Shown here: positions 36,773 to 48,772 of the stretch, piece by piece
Layout: each line of letters starts with the position of its first letter
How positions within the stretch are numbered: the stretch's first letter is position 1
NCBI GenBank assembly: GCA_028554795.2
Contig: CM068824.1
Location: 162,930,130-162,994,129, forward strand
Reading direction: 5' to 3'
Source of the DNA: Sinohyriopsis cumingii
Lineage: Eukaryota; Mollusca; Bivalvia; Unionida; Unionidae
Length of the DNA: 64,000 bases
Translations under genes and position numbers: made by a program
Notes under the pieces: generated by a model
What the model was told of the DNA's origin: nothing
What the model saw: the letters and a program-made list of their open reading frames with translations, nothing else
Database searches by the model: none

Positions 36773-37021
36773 TGTTGTTGTTGTAGGGTTTAACGCCATT
36801 TTTCAGCACACGATAGGCTATACATGGCGGCCAGTATTAATGGTGGAGGAAGAACCCGGGAAAACCCCCGGAAAGAACCACCGACCCACGAGAAGCTACT
36901 GGCAAGCTTTCTCACATGCCCACATTGGCTGAATCTGAGACTCGAACCCACGCAGACAGAAGTGAGATGACAGTGATCCGTAGCGGAGAGCGCGTTAGAC
37001 CGCTCGGCCACTCGGGGCCCC
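36773..37021 (-). mobile_element. family B SINE with 13-bp target duplication (one mismatch)
   Basis: Minus orientation: a GTT-repeat tail at the left, a body with gataggctatacatggcggc, and an intact tRNA-like head whose reverse complement reads tggccgagcggtctaacgcg. The flanks tttgagtaaatgt (36760-36772) and ttcgagtaaatgt (37022-37034) form the target duplication. It is absent from copy A, so it inserted after the segmental duplication. Confidence 0.9.
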
Positions 37022-37457
37022 TTCGAGTAAATGTACATATATGTACACCAACAAAACAGCAGAAACAAACACGGGGAATACTTCATTCGTCGTAGCTTGA
37101 AATACAACTTTGTGAACGCTGACGCCTTATGTAAATATTTTGGAAGACTGAAAAGTAGATGCAAAGTTACGCCATATCACGGAATATTTCAAGATCATGA
37201 TATATGCAGACTATAACATCGCTGACGTTTACCACATATCTGTACACTAATCCCTCATCCTTCTTTCCCCAATCTCGACATTTGGAATTGCATCAAATTC
37301 AAACGTTGGTATACTTTTGTCCATTGTGCAAGTTCTAGTTAGCGATGCAATATAATCTAACACATAATGAGGTGATGATATTAGGTTGTTTTGGATTGGA
37401 GGAAGCCATGATTCTTTCACAAGATGGACCCAAGGTTCGAATTTGGGACCAAAACGG

Positions 37458-37460
<3 letters not shown>

Positions 37461-37490
<30 letters not shown>
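37461..37490. repeat. (AG)15 microsatellite
   Basis: A pure AG run inside copy B. Confidence 0.97.
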
Positions 37491-37491
<1 letters not shown>

Positions 37492-38261
37492 AATTCCAAG
37501 CAAGCTCGACTATTATTAAAACAATAAACTTATAGACCTACGCAAAAGCATTAAAGCGATTTATATTTCCTTACTGGTAATTTAAGCGAAAATAAAACGT
37601 TTTTATAACCTAGAGTATGGGACATGGGCGACATCACACCCACATGCTTACATTAAAGAAAGTATGTCTAGACAAAGTTCCTACCTAACTCTTCATCATT
37701 CTTCCATATTTACTGTTGGGTTAGACATTCCTATATTTCACAGGCATGGATATATTCATCCAACATCCAACCTTGTTTCGCTGATTGTACTAGTTCGCGT
37801 GATGGAAGAAATAAGAATAATACACATTTCTTTCTACTTTCTTCTTGCCGTTCTTTCTAAAGTATTCATTGATGCCTGGTTACTCAGTTACATGTCACAT
37901 GGTACATGTTGCATCTACAACATATTTTAAGACATTGCTCTTGTTGGTGCTATTTTTTTTTATGTCTCTTTCAAGCTGACCTTTATATATATTGCCGGTT
38001 ATTATTGAGTTTCTTTTGCTAAATTAATTTCCTTAAAGTTTACATTTTATTATACATAACAGCTCTGACAATTTCACTCGACGTCTAGGTCTCAGTCTAG
38101 AGTGGTCTCGGAAGCAGAAGAAACTGGACAATGTCATCGCTTAGGGGTATGTGACCACATGCACATATCTACAAAGGAGATCGACCCTGACATCGCATAG
38201 ATGCGACGTTAGTGTGTCATCACTGCGCAAGCCACGCTACAGTGGTATTTGATCCATCTTT

Positions 38262-38998
38262 TTGTGTCCTCTACTCTCCCGTATATTTCTGTCATGGATG
38301 GTGTCTCTTTTTGTCCTCTACTCTCCTGTATATTTCTCTCACGGCTGGTGTCTCTTTCTGTCCTCTACTCTCCCGTATATTTCTGTCACGGATGGTGTCT
38401 CTTGTTGTCTTCTACTCTCCTGTATATTTCTCTCACGGCTGGTGCCTCTTTTTGTGTCCTCTACTCTCCTGTATATTTCTCTCACGGCTGGTGCCTCTTT
38501 TTGTGTCCTCTATTCTCCTGTATATTTCTCTCAAGGCTGGTGTCTCTTTTTGTCCTCTACTCTCCTCTCTATTTCTCTCACGGCTGGTGTCTCTTTTTGT
38601 CCTCTACTCTCCTGTATATTTCTCTCACGGCTGGTACCTCTTTTTGTGTCCTCTACTCTCCTGTATATTTCTCTCACGGCTGGTGCCTCTTTTTGTGTCC
38701 TCTATTCTCCTGTATATTTCTCTCAATGCTGGTGTCTCTTTTTGTCCTCTACTCTCCTCTCTATTTCTCTCACGGCTGGTGTCTCTTTTTGTCCTCTACT
38801 CTCCTGTATATTTCTCTCACGGCTGGTGCCTCTTTTTGTGTCCTCTACTCTCCTGTATATTTCTCTCACGGCTGGTGTCTCATTTTGTCCTCTACTCTTC
38901 TCTCTATTTCTCTCACGGCTGGTGCCTCTTTTTGTCCTCTACTCTCCTCTCTATTTCTGTCATGGCTGGTGTCTCGGTCTATTTCTGTCATGGCTGGA
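38262..38998 (+). repeat. 47-bp minisatellite array 1, ~15.5 units, with 192-bp higher-order repeat
   Basis: The unit is ctctttttgtcctctactct, then cctgtatatttctctcacgg, then ctggtgt (47 bp); some units have an extra gt (49 bp). About 15 full units and one truncated unit are present. Units 5-8 and 9-12 match in order (49, 49, 47, 47 bp), a four-unit higher-order repeat of about 192 bp. Because 47 is not a multiple of three and the unit has no stop in these frames, all three + frames stay open for about 750-800 bp. Those frames are not supported as proteins: there is no start context, codon signal or family match. Confidence 0.95.
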
Positions 38999-39139
38999 GT
39001 AAACTGGAGAATGTCATTGCTTAGTGGTATGTGACCACATGCACGCGCATATCTACAAAGGAGGTCGATCCTGATATCGCAGAGATGCGACGTTAGTGCG
39101 TCATCACTAAGTAAGCCACGCTATTTTGGTATTTACACC

Positions 39140-39512
39140 CATCTTTTTGTGTCCTCTATTCTCATGTCTATTTCTCTTTCGGGTGGTGTCTCTTTTTGTC
39201 CTCTACTCTCCTGTCTGTTTCTGTCATGGTTGGTGTCTCTTTTTGTATTCTACTCTCCAATCTATTTCTGCCATGGCTGGTGTCTCTTTTTGCCCTCTAC
39301 TCTCCTGTCTATTTCTGTCATGGATGGTGTCTATCTTTTCCTCTACTCTCCTATTTCTGTCATGGCTGGTGTCTCTTTTTACACTACTCTTCTGTCTATT
39401 TCTCTCACGGCAAGTGTCTCTCTTTTTACTCTACTCTCCTGTTTATTTCTGTCATGGCTGGTGTCTCTCTTTTCCTCTACTCTTCTATCTACTTCTGTCA
39501 TGGCTGGTGTTT
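39140..39512 (+). repeat. 47-bp minisatellite array 2, ~8 diverged units
   Basis: Eight units of the same family, more diverged (some shortened to 42-45 bp). The array follows a ~150-bp leader (39001-39150) that repeats the leader of array 1 (38119-38270), including accacatgcac, atctacaaaggag, gatgcgacgttagtg and aagccacgcta. So leader plus array was itself duplicated. Confidence 0.93.
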
Positions 39513-40807
39513 AAAGAAACGGTCTTTTGATGATGCGAGTTCAAACTAGCTCCATTTGTTTAAAATACCTCACCACTTGCCCGTTTCAGTTTTGCTTTCA
39601 GGTCGGTCTCCGTGCACTTTTGTGTTGCACATAGTTAATCCAATTGCATATTGTCCTTTTAATTGGATTTGACTTTGATCCCTCATACATCGATTTTCAG
39701 TACCAGAGTACTTGAGTATTAAACGAACTTGTTAATCTGTATATTTGTTTTGGAGGTCATGTATTTACTATTTAAGGAACATTCATAAGATAAAGAAAAT
39801 CACATAGATGGGAAAATAAACATTTAATTGATTACAACATTCAAATAATCGTATTTTTTGAATCTTATCAGACGGGAACTGCATTTTGTTACAGATTTAA
39901 GGTGCACAAAGTCGATAAAATACTGCATGCATGCCAAGACATTTTCACTCAATATCGTTAGCCGTGGGCATTTCGAAATCGCTTTTCTCAAGCTGGTTTT
40001 GGAGTTATGGCACATTATAATGTTATTCCTTATTTCTCATGGTTGTGACGATATGTATACTGAGGAAACTCTGTCTGCATTCTCCTCGTGATAAAACAGG
40101 CATCTCCTTGGTGTTTAAGGTGGTGAATTTCTTGTATGTATACAAGATAGTATTATGCGTGCGAAAGCATACACAGGCAGTAACATGGTCAACGTGTGAA
40201 TGGTGAACTATTGATTATTATGTACAGGTGGCAGGCTACTAATCTACACGCTTGCATTTTTTTTTCTCATCATAACCAAGGAAACGAGGTTCATTATCGA
40301 TAACAGGGTTTCATCATAACATGGAATAAGATGGTTTGAGGTGAACAGAATATACCTTTAAAAACAGAAGGCAACAATACACGTGTGTCAGTGCTTCAAA
40401 TTGCCTTCTATTTTGGAGTTGGATTTACGAATAGAGCTATTTTTTGCAAATGGAAACATGAGACTATATTTCCAAATTCAAGTAAGCCAAACCAAAAGTA
40501 AATAATCTGGGTAGTAACACCCACCCACCCACCCCAACAACAAACACGTTATTTGCTTATTCACCTGATAATTTTATTTCGAACGTTATTTTGTACCATC
40601 CTCCAAGGAACATGATCAAATCTGTAATCAAACGCATCTGTTCAAGTTCCCTTGCCTTTTATATCATCAAAAGGGTCATTTGCCAAATGAAACGATTCTC
40701 TATCATACTTCAACCAAATTAGTCTATTCTTTGATGATATTTATACGTAAATATTCTGCCGCATGTCTTCTTATAGCAAATGAAATAAAAATATAGTAAT
40801 TGTGCTT

Positions 40808-40839
<32 letters not shown>

Positions 40840-41013
40840 TAGACAGACAGAGCGCAAATTAAAGTTGGTTTCCAAATTATTTAATATCCGGAATTCCTGT
40901 TCTTTCTAATGTTCTTTTGGAATAAAATGTAAGAACTTGAAACAGAGGTGTAGGAGGACGTGGTGGAGGTATGGAGGTGGAGGTATGGAGGTGGAGGTAT
41001 GGAGGTGGAGGTA
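40808..41013. repeat. GAGA/GACA microsatellite and 18-bp ggaggt repeat
   Basis: A (GA)n/(GACA)n run lies at 40808-40852. At 40963-41013 the word gtatggaggtggag repeats about three times. Both lie at the right end of copy B, upstream of the kinesin exon. Confidence 0.85.
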
Positions 41014-41496
41014 AGTTAAAAGACGAATGTCTTTTGTTATTTGCCAGTGTATACACAACTCGAATTCTTTTTTAAATAAACCTTTTATCATAATCATCAT
41101 CACTGTTTTGTAGATACCGTTAACAATCGGGCGTATCTTTGTGATTCTTTTCAAGCTGTTGACGATAAACATGTTCGATCAGCTATTGGCGGCCGAACGC
41201 GGATGTTTAATTCGGGTAGTTTGTCTTCTCTTTTGTTAGGTCAGGAGCTGTATGCAAATGTTTGTCTCGGATTATGTGTTAACGATATTGTGTGAGAACG
41301 ATCGCTGTATGTTGGGACTGTTTCAGATTTGTTGGTGCGTTTTTAGTGCACACGCTAGTATACAACACCCAGATAAGGGTTTCATTTCAGAAGGATGCGA
41401 ACAGGTTTTGTGAGGATTTGATCGAGTATCTAAAAATGCCGTTTCGGAATTGTGAACTGTTTATGTAGTACAGGTCAGAAAAAAGCAGACGATACA

Positions 41497-41553
41497 ATGC
41501 CGGCCGGTTCTGACAGCGTCAAAGTTGCGGTTCGCGTTCGTCCCTTCAATCAG
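41497..41553 (+). CDS. kinesin-3-like motor, first coding exon
   Basis: ATG 41497 starts MPAGSDSVKVAVRVRPFNQ, followed by the donor gtaagag at 41554. The VKVAVRVRPFN strand is the first beta strand of the kinesin motor and is most typical of kinesin-3 motors (KIF1/unc-104, KIF16B, KIF28/klp-6). Ending in Gln recalls KIF28/klp-6-like proteins with FNQRE, but the exon is too short to decide. These motors walk to microtubule plus ends carrying vesicles or ciliary cargo. The ATG is preceded by gatacaatg, a fair start context. No later exon was found up to 64000, so the intron exceeds 22 kb. The 5' UTR or promoter presumably lies between about 41150 and 41496. Confidence 0.8.
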
Positions 41554-43448
41554 GTAAGAGAAGTGTAAATCAAAGCTAAATATGTGTTTTCTTATTGGGG
41601 ATGTTTAAAAGAAACGTTTTCGTGATTGGAATTTTGATGTTGCTTGTTTCTTTTTGCTTTCTTGTAGTTACCACTGTCGATCAAAGTAGAGACAGTATAA
41701 AATACGTGTACATGTTTATGCGATAAACGTATTATTTCAAATGTTAAAATTTTGTATCAGAGACAAGTAAAGATTTTGATGTATTTGTTGGTGTGGACAT
41801 GATCGGTATATAAATATAATTCTGCCCTTGCCATGATGAAATATTTTCTTCAGCATAGAAACTGTTGAAAATGTTTAATTTTATATAACTTAAATTGTTA
41901 AACTCAGAATAATTATAAAATATATAATCCCGTGTCATCGATTGGAAACGTAGTGAGACAGTTCTATCTTTTTGTTGTCATACGATTCTCCATTGTGAAA
42001 TGGCGCCAGACCTCTGATATAAACGCCTCGATCTCCTGTTAAGCCGGGAATCTTAATTACGGTAATTGTATGTCAATACAAAAATTCTTTATACATTTCA
42101 CTTTTGAAACTAATCCAGATAAGATGTTTAATTATAAAAGAATTTCAGCCTATAGATATGACAAAAACAGTAAGATCAAACACCGATATTAAACGCTTAA
42201 AACCTATTTGGAACAAAGTACATACTCAAACATAATTTACAAGATGAGAGTGGATATTAAATAAAAAGTTTACTCTACATTACATTTCTGTCTGGCTGTC
42301 TCTCTCTCTTTCCTAATACTTCGATTACACAGCGGATAAACAATACTAAATCCATTCGTTCATCGAGTTCAGTGGCTTGTTTCTTTGCCTTTTACTAATA
42401 CGTGAACATATGTGACGCTCAGCTATGTAGTAGAACAACTATAGAACGCATAAAAGAACAACATATAGTTTCATATAGTCAGCCCAGACAGCTTTTACTA
42501 TTGTCTTCTTATTTCATCTAGCCGGTTAAAAAACGTACATACTTTTCCTAAGAACGTTGCAGTGGTATAGGTTAGAAGATCTCGCATCGTAGATATCAAT
42601 ATAACACACCAGGTAATAGTTGTTGAACATATTTACATACATAATCAAAACAGCGTCGCGTTCAATGCCATAAATATTAGAATAGAACATGTTTACATTT
42701 GCATATTGCACCATCAAGTACTATCGACAGCAATATGGGCTTAGAAGCTTTGACAAATATCCACGTGGTCACCATGGGGATTTGCCCGTGTTTTATTATA
42801 TACAAGAAACAAAGAATAACACAGCAGATAGAGATCTTGGTAACAGTGACAAAGAAAGCACGTTTTGAGTTCTTTATTTATATAATTATTAGATACCTAA
42901 TTGCAAAATATATCAGTTATCCTTAAATATGGCCATTGATGACATAATTTGAAAAAGTGACTATTTGATTTAAACCCCCCCCCCAGCACGTTGCATGCCG
43001 TCTGTTCCTGTCATCAAGAATACTTTGTATTTCTAATTAAAAAATATATAAATAAAATAAAAAAACAAAAGAAATTGTTATATTTCGCGCTTTTGATGTT
43101 TTGATCTTAACAAGGCAAACTATTAAAAGGGAATATTATTAAAATCTTAATCCTGTGAAGAAATGGTTAGACTCAGAGTGGTCCATACATAGTTTGAGGG
43201 CTGTTATGTAGTATTTAAGACTTTTTAATACTTGGTACATACTCATTTGAATAAAAAATACTCGTTAAAAGTAATAACTGAAACATTTACTCTATAAATA
43301 TTTTATGAACTTTTGAATTAAGTTCGGTGTCAAGACAAGTGAAGATTTATAATTCAGATCACGCGCATTTAAGGAGATACTGGCACTAAGAACAGACATG
43401 AGTATAAATATCTCACAATTTATGTTAATCCCGTTGATGATGTTAACT
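41554..43448. other. kinesin intron 1, proximal part
   Basis: AT-rich intron with no recognised gene or repeat except short poly-C (about 42976-42985) and A-rich runs. Confidence 0.45.
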
Positions 43449-43604
43449 ATATTACATTGTAAATACAAATATATCACATTGTAAATACAAATATATTACA
43501 TTATAAGCACATAAGTATATTACATTGTAAACGCAAATATATTACATTCTAAACACAAATATATTACATGGTAAACACAAATATATTACATTATAAACAA
43601 ATTT
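43449..43604. repeat. ~22-bp tandem repeat, ~7 units
   Basis: The unit is approximately atattacattgtaaacacaa plus at, with substitutions. Fully AT-rich. Confidence 0.85.
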
Positions 43605-43881
43605 ATATTAATTATAATTGTCAATTATCGATATATAAAATGTTCAAAAGTATGCTAGTTCGATGCAAAAGCTCCAGCAAAGTCAGTAAACAATCGTCTG
43701 CGTAGCCAGCAACCAGTGACAACAACAGCCACTCCCATTAACAATTCAATTGTACATGGTCCTTTGAAATTGGTTTATGTATGGTTCATGAGGTAATGAC
43801 CACATTACATGTCCTCATAAGCAATGACAGGAGCATGACTGGTCAATTATCAAGATCCGGTTCAGCGCGTCTGGGATAGCA

Positions 43882-44369
43882 AAAATGATGACATGTTGGG
43901 ACTGGTCACCAACTATCTATATAGACAGTTTAACATACTAAGAAAATGATGACTTGTTGAGACTGGTAACCATCTATCGATACAGACAGTTTAACATACT
44001 AAGAAAATGATGACTTGTTGAGACTGGTGATCATCTATCCATACAGGCAGTTTAACATACTAAGAAAATGATGACTTTTTGAGACTGGTAACCATCTATC
44101 CATACAGACAATTTAACATACTAAGAAAATGATGACTTGTTGAGACTGGTAACCATCTATCCATATAGACAGCTTAACATACTAAGAAAATGATGACTTG
44201 TTGAGACTGGCAACCATCTATCCATATAGACAGTTTAACATACTAAGAAAATGATGACTTGTTGAGACTGGTAACCATTACCATATAGACAATTTAACAT
44301 ATTAAGAAAATGATGACTTGTTGAGACTGGTAACCATTACCATATAGACAATTTAAAACACTAACAAAA
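43882..44369. repeat. 61-bp tandem repeat, 8 units
   Basis: Each unit has gatgacttgttgagactggt, aaccatctatccatatagac and agtttaacatactaagaaaa. Unit starts lie at about 43887, 43948, 44009, 44070, 44131, 44192, 44253 and 44312, a steady 61-bp spacing that shortens to 59 at the end. Most units are nearly identical. No spacers are present, so it is not CRISPR-like. Confidence 0.95.
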
Positions 44370-44566
44370 CATTAATAGCTTAATTGAAGTCAATATGATT
44401 CCATAAAGTAACTTTCTCATTTATATGAATTATGCAGTCATTAAAAAGTACTTATTTAAAGGTAACTCTTTATCAATTTGTAGCAACTCCTTTTGAAGTA
44501 AATCAGTTATAAAGGTATAGGTTTTGGAGTGCACTGACCAATCAGCTGGAAGATAGAGGAGTAATT

Positions 44567-44621
44567 TTTAAGAAAACGATAACGGAGGATATTCTCCATC
44601 CTCCGTTATCGTTTTCTTAAA
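44567..44621. repeat. perfect 24-bp inverted repeat with 7-bp loop
   Basis: The arm 44567-44590 (tttaagaaaacgataacgga then ggat) is exactly complementary to 44598-44621; the loop is attctcc. It could fold as a cruciform or RNA hairpin. No poly-T or coding neighbour ties it to a known function. Confidence 0.9.
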
Positions 44622-44978
44622 TTCTTAATACCGTTGTTTCTTTCCTGTTCGTAGAGTAGGCATTGAAGGGCTATAGACAGTAAAAAAACTTATAAATAAA
44701 GGTATACAGAGCATAAATTACATTTATCACTAGGACTAGTTTAGACACGTCGCTTTATTCATTATTTACTATATTTGGATCCAGTTATCTCTTGACTGCC
44801 CGTGCCTCGGGCTAGCCAAATCAATAACATGGTAGGCTATGTTGATGGGTTTCAATATTAGGCATATAAAGGATCGAGTATTCAATATACTTTATCTAAA
44901 TAAAGTTTTATGTTTGTGATTTAAAGGGTTATGCAAAACACCTATCTCAAAATGACATATTACTGATACGTATATTAA

Positions 44979-45050
44979 CATACATACATACATACATACA
45001 TACATACATACATACATACATACATACATACATACATACATACATACATA
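44979..45050. repeat. (CATA)n microsatellite
   Basis: About 17 tetranucleotide repeats just before the LTR at 45176. The Tyr-Val-Cys-Met ORF across it is an artefact. Confidence 0.97.
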
Positions 45051-46026
45051 AAGGCGGTTCAAAGGAGACGGCAAACATTGTTATATGACATTAAGGGCCT
45101 GTAGAAACATGAAATTTTTTCATTTGCACGGCACAGTGAGAAAGAAAGGACAAACACCGTTGTCTTGTTGATAACTGTGACGTGACGGGGTTGTTATGTG
45201 GATACTGTAGTAGGTGTCGGGTGGGGTGCTTCCAATATTTATTTAAATTATTATAGAAGTCCCACCCAGGCTCGATTTAGTGAAAGATAGTTGTAAAGCT
45301 CCGAGCCCCCAGTCAGCAATGCCGACGGTTAAATTATTGAATATACAAAAAGTGAAATTCAGCTAATAACAATTTAAAGACAATTCGATAATCAGATGAT
45401 TACAATTTCCCCAAGTACTCTCCTTCCGCTCGACCCTGTGATAGCCTATTGCATCATTTTATTTGTAGTGTCATATAGCTTTCCACTTGTCCTTGAATTC
45501 TATTCATCTGTGTATTCTTCTCTCATATTCCTCCAAATTCCTTCTACTCCTCGACTTCTCTGTATTCCCCCTCCTTCTCCACTTTCTCCTCCTCGACTCT
45601 TTTCCTCCTCCTCCTCGATCTCTCTACCGACTAGACTTGTCGATTCCGAGTGCTCTGCTATTTGCACTTCCGTCTCCCCTCTTAGAGACTCGGGACTTAA
45701 CTAAACCGGAAGTTCTGTCCCCCTAAAAGCTTCCCGTGAAAACACAAGGACGGTACAATATTTTCCTAAGCCCTCTCATCTCACACTACACCCAGCCTAT
45801 CATCAGATAACGGCTATTAAATTTCTTCGGTCATGCATTCATTCACATCGAAATATTCATACGTTCTTGTATGGTAAAACAACGTCGTAATAAAAGCACG
45901 GTATAAATTACTTCTCATACATACATCAATACATTGCGTCACATCAGGGTATATTCCTAATCCCATTATACTAATCAATATCACAGCAATCAGACGCATT
46001 TCTTTTGTTACCACTCATCCAAAGTA

Positions 46027-48182
46027 ATACTAATAATAATAATAATAATAATGAGGACTTTGTATAGCCCCTAATCTTTAGAAGCTCTAAGCGTTTTACA
46101 ACATTAGACAACACCTATAAGATAAAAAAACATATAATAATATTATTACAAAAACAAACACCATGAAATTAGAAAAACATTTTTAAAAAATTAAAAAAAA
46201 AAACATGCTGAGAATATTTCAGGTAGGAAACATTATTAGGTCTTTAAGTTTGTTCTTGCAGTCGAAATAAGTGAGTTTTGAGAGCCCTCTTGAATGTGAT
46301 CACTGTGTCTAAGTTCAGTGGGCAATTCATTCCACGTTGCTGGGCCCTTGTATGCAAAAGAACGCTGTCCATATGACTTTGTTTTCATAGTGGGAATAAG
46401 GAGAGTATACGATTGTCAGAAGAGGAGCATAAGTTTCTTGCTGGTGTATACACATGGGTGAGATCGGATAGGTATGTTGGACTAGAGTCCGACAGTGAAA
46501 CGTAGCACAGAGAACAAATTTTGTGTTTGATTCTGGATCAAATGGATAGCCAGTGTAGGGTACAGAGCAGTAGGGAGGTGTGCTCTGATTGTGGTACTCT
46601 AAGTATGATCCGAGCAGCTGTGTTTTGAACTTTTTGAAGTTTCTGGAGTAGATATTTAGATGAACCAGAGAGAACTGAGTTACAATAGACCAGTCTTGAA
46701 AGTACTAATGAACATACAAGTCTTTTAGTGTCATCAACTGAAAGATATTTGCGAATTGAGCTGATGCGTCTCAGCTCAAGATACGCAGCCTTGCATATGT
46801 TCATGACATGTTGGTGCAGTGTGAGAGTACTGTCCAGAGTAATACCTAGGTTTCGTACTGATTGTGTGAATGTAATGTTGGCGTTGCTGATATTTATTGT
46901 TTGAGGTAAAGGATGTGAATGAGAAAGTCTTTGTGTTGTGATCAAAATGGCCTCAGTTTTATCATCATTCATCTGCAGCTTGTTACATGTCATCCATGAT
47001 TTCACATCAGAAATGCACCTCTCTACACCTTGGATGGTAGCATCAACTTCAGTTGGGTGGCTAGATTTGTATATTTGGGTGTCATCAGCGTACAATTGGT
47101 GAGACACTGGATGCTGATCTATGACACTTGAGAGCGGCTGAGTGTATAGAATGAAGAGAACAGGTCCAAGAACAGACCCATGTCGAACACCACAACATAG
47201 ATCAACTGGGCTGGAGTGTATTCCATTTGCAGATACAATTTGTGTCCTGTTGACCAAGTAGGACTTGAACCACAGTAAGGCTGTATCATGAATGCCAAAT
47301 ACATGCTGGAGACGGTGACGTAATATAGCATGGTCTATTTTGTCAAATACTGCAGACAAATTAAGGAGGGCGAGGACTGTAATCTTTATACTATCCAACG
47401 CGGAGAGAATGTCATTAACTACTTTTAGAAGAGTAGTTTCAGTAATGTGGCAAGGGCAATATGCAGATTTGACATTGCTAAAAAGACTGTTTGAATTAAG
47501 ATGACATACAAGCTGGGATAGAACAACCTTTTCAAAGATTTTTTATATGAATGGGAGATTAGAAACTGTGCGGTAGTTCTTTAGATCGTTATGGTCGAGT
47601 GTTGGTTTCTTCAGCAGAGGCTTTACAATGGCGGTTTTGAAAAATGATGGGAATTCCCCGGATGAGAGAGAGGTATTAATAACATCAGTTAGTGAAGGCA
47701 ATACTGAATCTAAGCACTCAAGCAGCAGTGATTTTGGAATTGGATCAAGTTCACATGACTTTGGTGCACTCTTCATCAGGATTGTACGTACGAAATTCAT
47801 AGAGACAGGTTCAAATGCTGCTAATGGTTGCCGCTCAAATTATGTATCCCAACTGAATGGTGACGACGAGTCAATTGAAATTGTGGTGTCAAGCTTATCT
47901 TTAATGGTTTGTACTTTGTTTTGGAAGAAATTTGCAAACATGTCCGGAAGGTCGACTGGAGAGAAGGCAGTTGGAAGTGGTGTAGATTTGTTCCTTGACA
48001 TTAGCTTGTTAGTAATCTCGAAGAGCTCTTTGCAGCTGAAACTTTCCATGATCTTAGTAGTGTCGTGGGCTGATTTCGCTACATGGACCATATTTGTGAC
48101 ATTCTTCTTAGCGACTTGATAGATTTGCTTATGAATTGTGAGTCTGGTGGAAAGCCAGAGCCTCTCAGCTTTACGGCAGTCT
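46027..48182 (-). mobile_element. 5'-truncated L2/CR1-like LINE copy
   Basis: Same family as 28269-31835, with the same 3' end and an (ATT)n tail at about 46030-46051. It lacks the endonuclease; identity to the longer copy stops at 48182, matching about 30426 there. A reverse-transcriptase frame of 286 codons (46538-47398, minus) is intact, including YADD at 47081-47092, VRHGSVLGPVLFILY and RNLGITLDSTLTLHQHV. A possible 6-bp target duplication aaagta sits at 46021-46026 and 48183-48188. It inserted into the LTR at 45176-49285. Confidence 0.88.
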
Positions 48183-48515
48183 AAAGTACACAAATATTCA
48201 AATATCCATGCATCTTTATTAACTAATCGTACACACTTCAACCATATTTTAAATTCCCAATTCAAGCCAACATATCACATGAATAAATGTACTAGGTTAG
48301 TACGAAGTGGCCTAATAGCGAATTACAAAAATTAAGTCGGACCACAAGCTAAAACTCTATATAATTCTCTACATAATACTCAAATACGCCTGTAAATGAA
48401 CACTACAAAGGTAATTCTACGTACTAAACGATCCTAGTAATTAAGTATACATACTACACATAATTCCAATTACAATGCCGTAATATTCTGCAAAAATCGA
48501 GCAAATAACCTACTG

Positions 48516-48772
48516 TTGTTGTTGTTGTTGTTGTTGGGTTTTAACGCCATTTTTTAGCACACCATTGGCTATACATGGCGGCCAGTATTAATGGTGGAGG
48601 AAGAACCCGGGAAAACCCTGGAAAGAACCACCGACCCACGAGAAGCAACCGGCAAGCTTTCTTACATATCCACACTCGCTGAATTCGAGACTCGAACCGG
48701 CGAAGACAGAGGTGAGATGGCAGTGATCCGTAACGGAGAGCGCTTTAGACCACTCGGCCACTCGGGGCCCCC
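48516..48772 (-). mobile_element. family B SINE with perfect 14-bp target duplication
   Basis: Minus orientation: a GTT-repeat tail, a body with ggctatacatggcggccagt, and a tRNA head at the right (reverse complement tggccgagtggtctaaagcg). The flanks caaataacctactg occur at 48502-48515 and 48773-48786 without mismatch, so this is one of the youngest insertions in the window. It lies inside the LTR at 45176-49285. Confidence 0.93.

Larger units (their letters stand above)
35325..41125 (+). repeat. segmental duplication, copy B
   Basis: Collinear with copy A (23840-28210; anchors listed there). It differs by a family B SINE (36773-37021) within about 1.5 kb of extra DNA at 36130-37620, and by growth of the 47-bp minisatellite plus its ~150-bp leader. 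It ends at about 41125, roughly 370 bp before the kinesin start codon. Divergence is high, so the duplication is old. Confidence 0.8.

Noticed and set aside
38212..39034. ORFs of 246-270 codons resembling a Cys/Leu/Ser-rich repeat protein
   Set aside because: They arise from a 47-bp minisatellite with no stops in any forward frame; three overlapping frames give the same peptide cycle, and there is no gene context.
43882..44369. CRISPR-like array
   Set aside because: Continuous 61-bp tandem units without spacers in a eukaryotic intron.
45396..45726. Pro/Ser/Leu-rich ORFs of 79-102 codons
   Set aside because: They fall in a CT-rich low-complexity block inside the probable LTR; no family feature.
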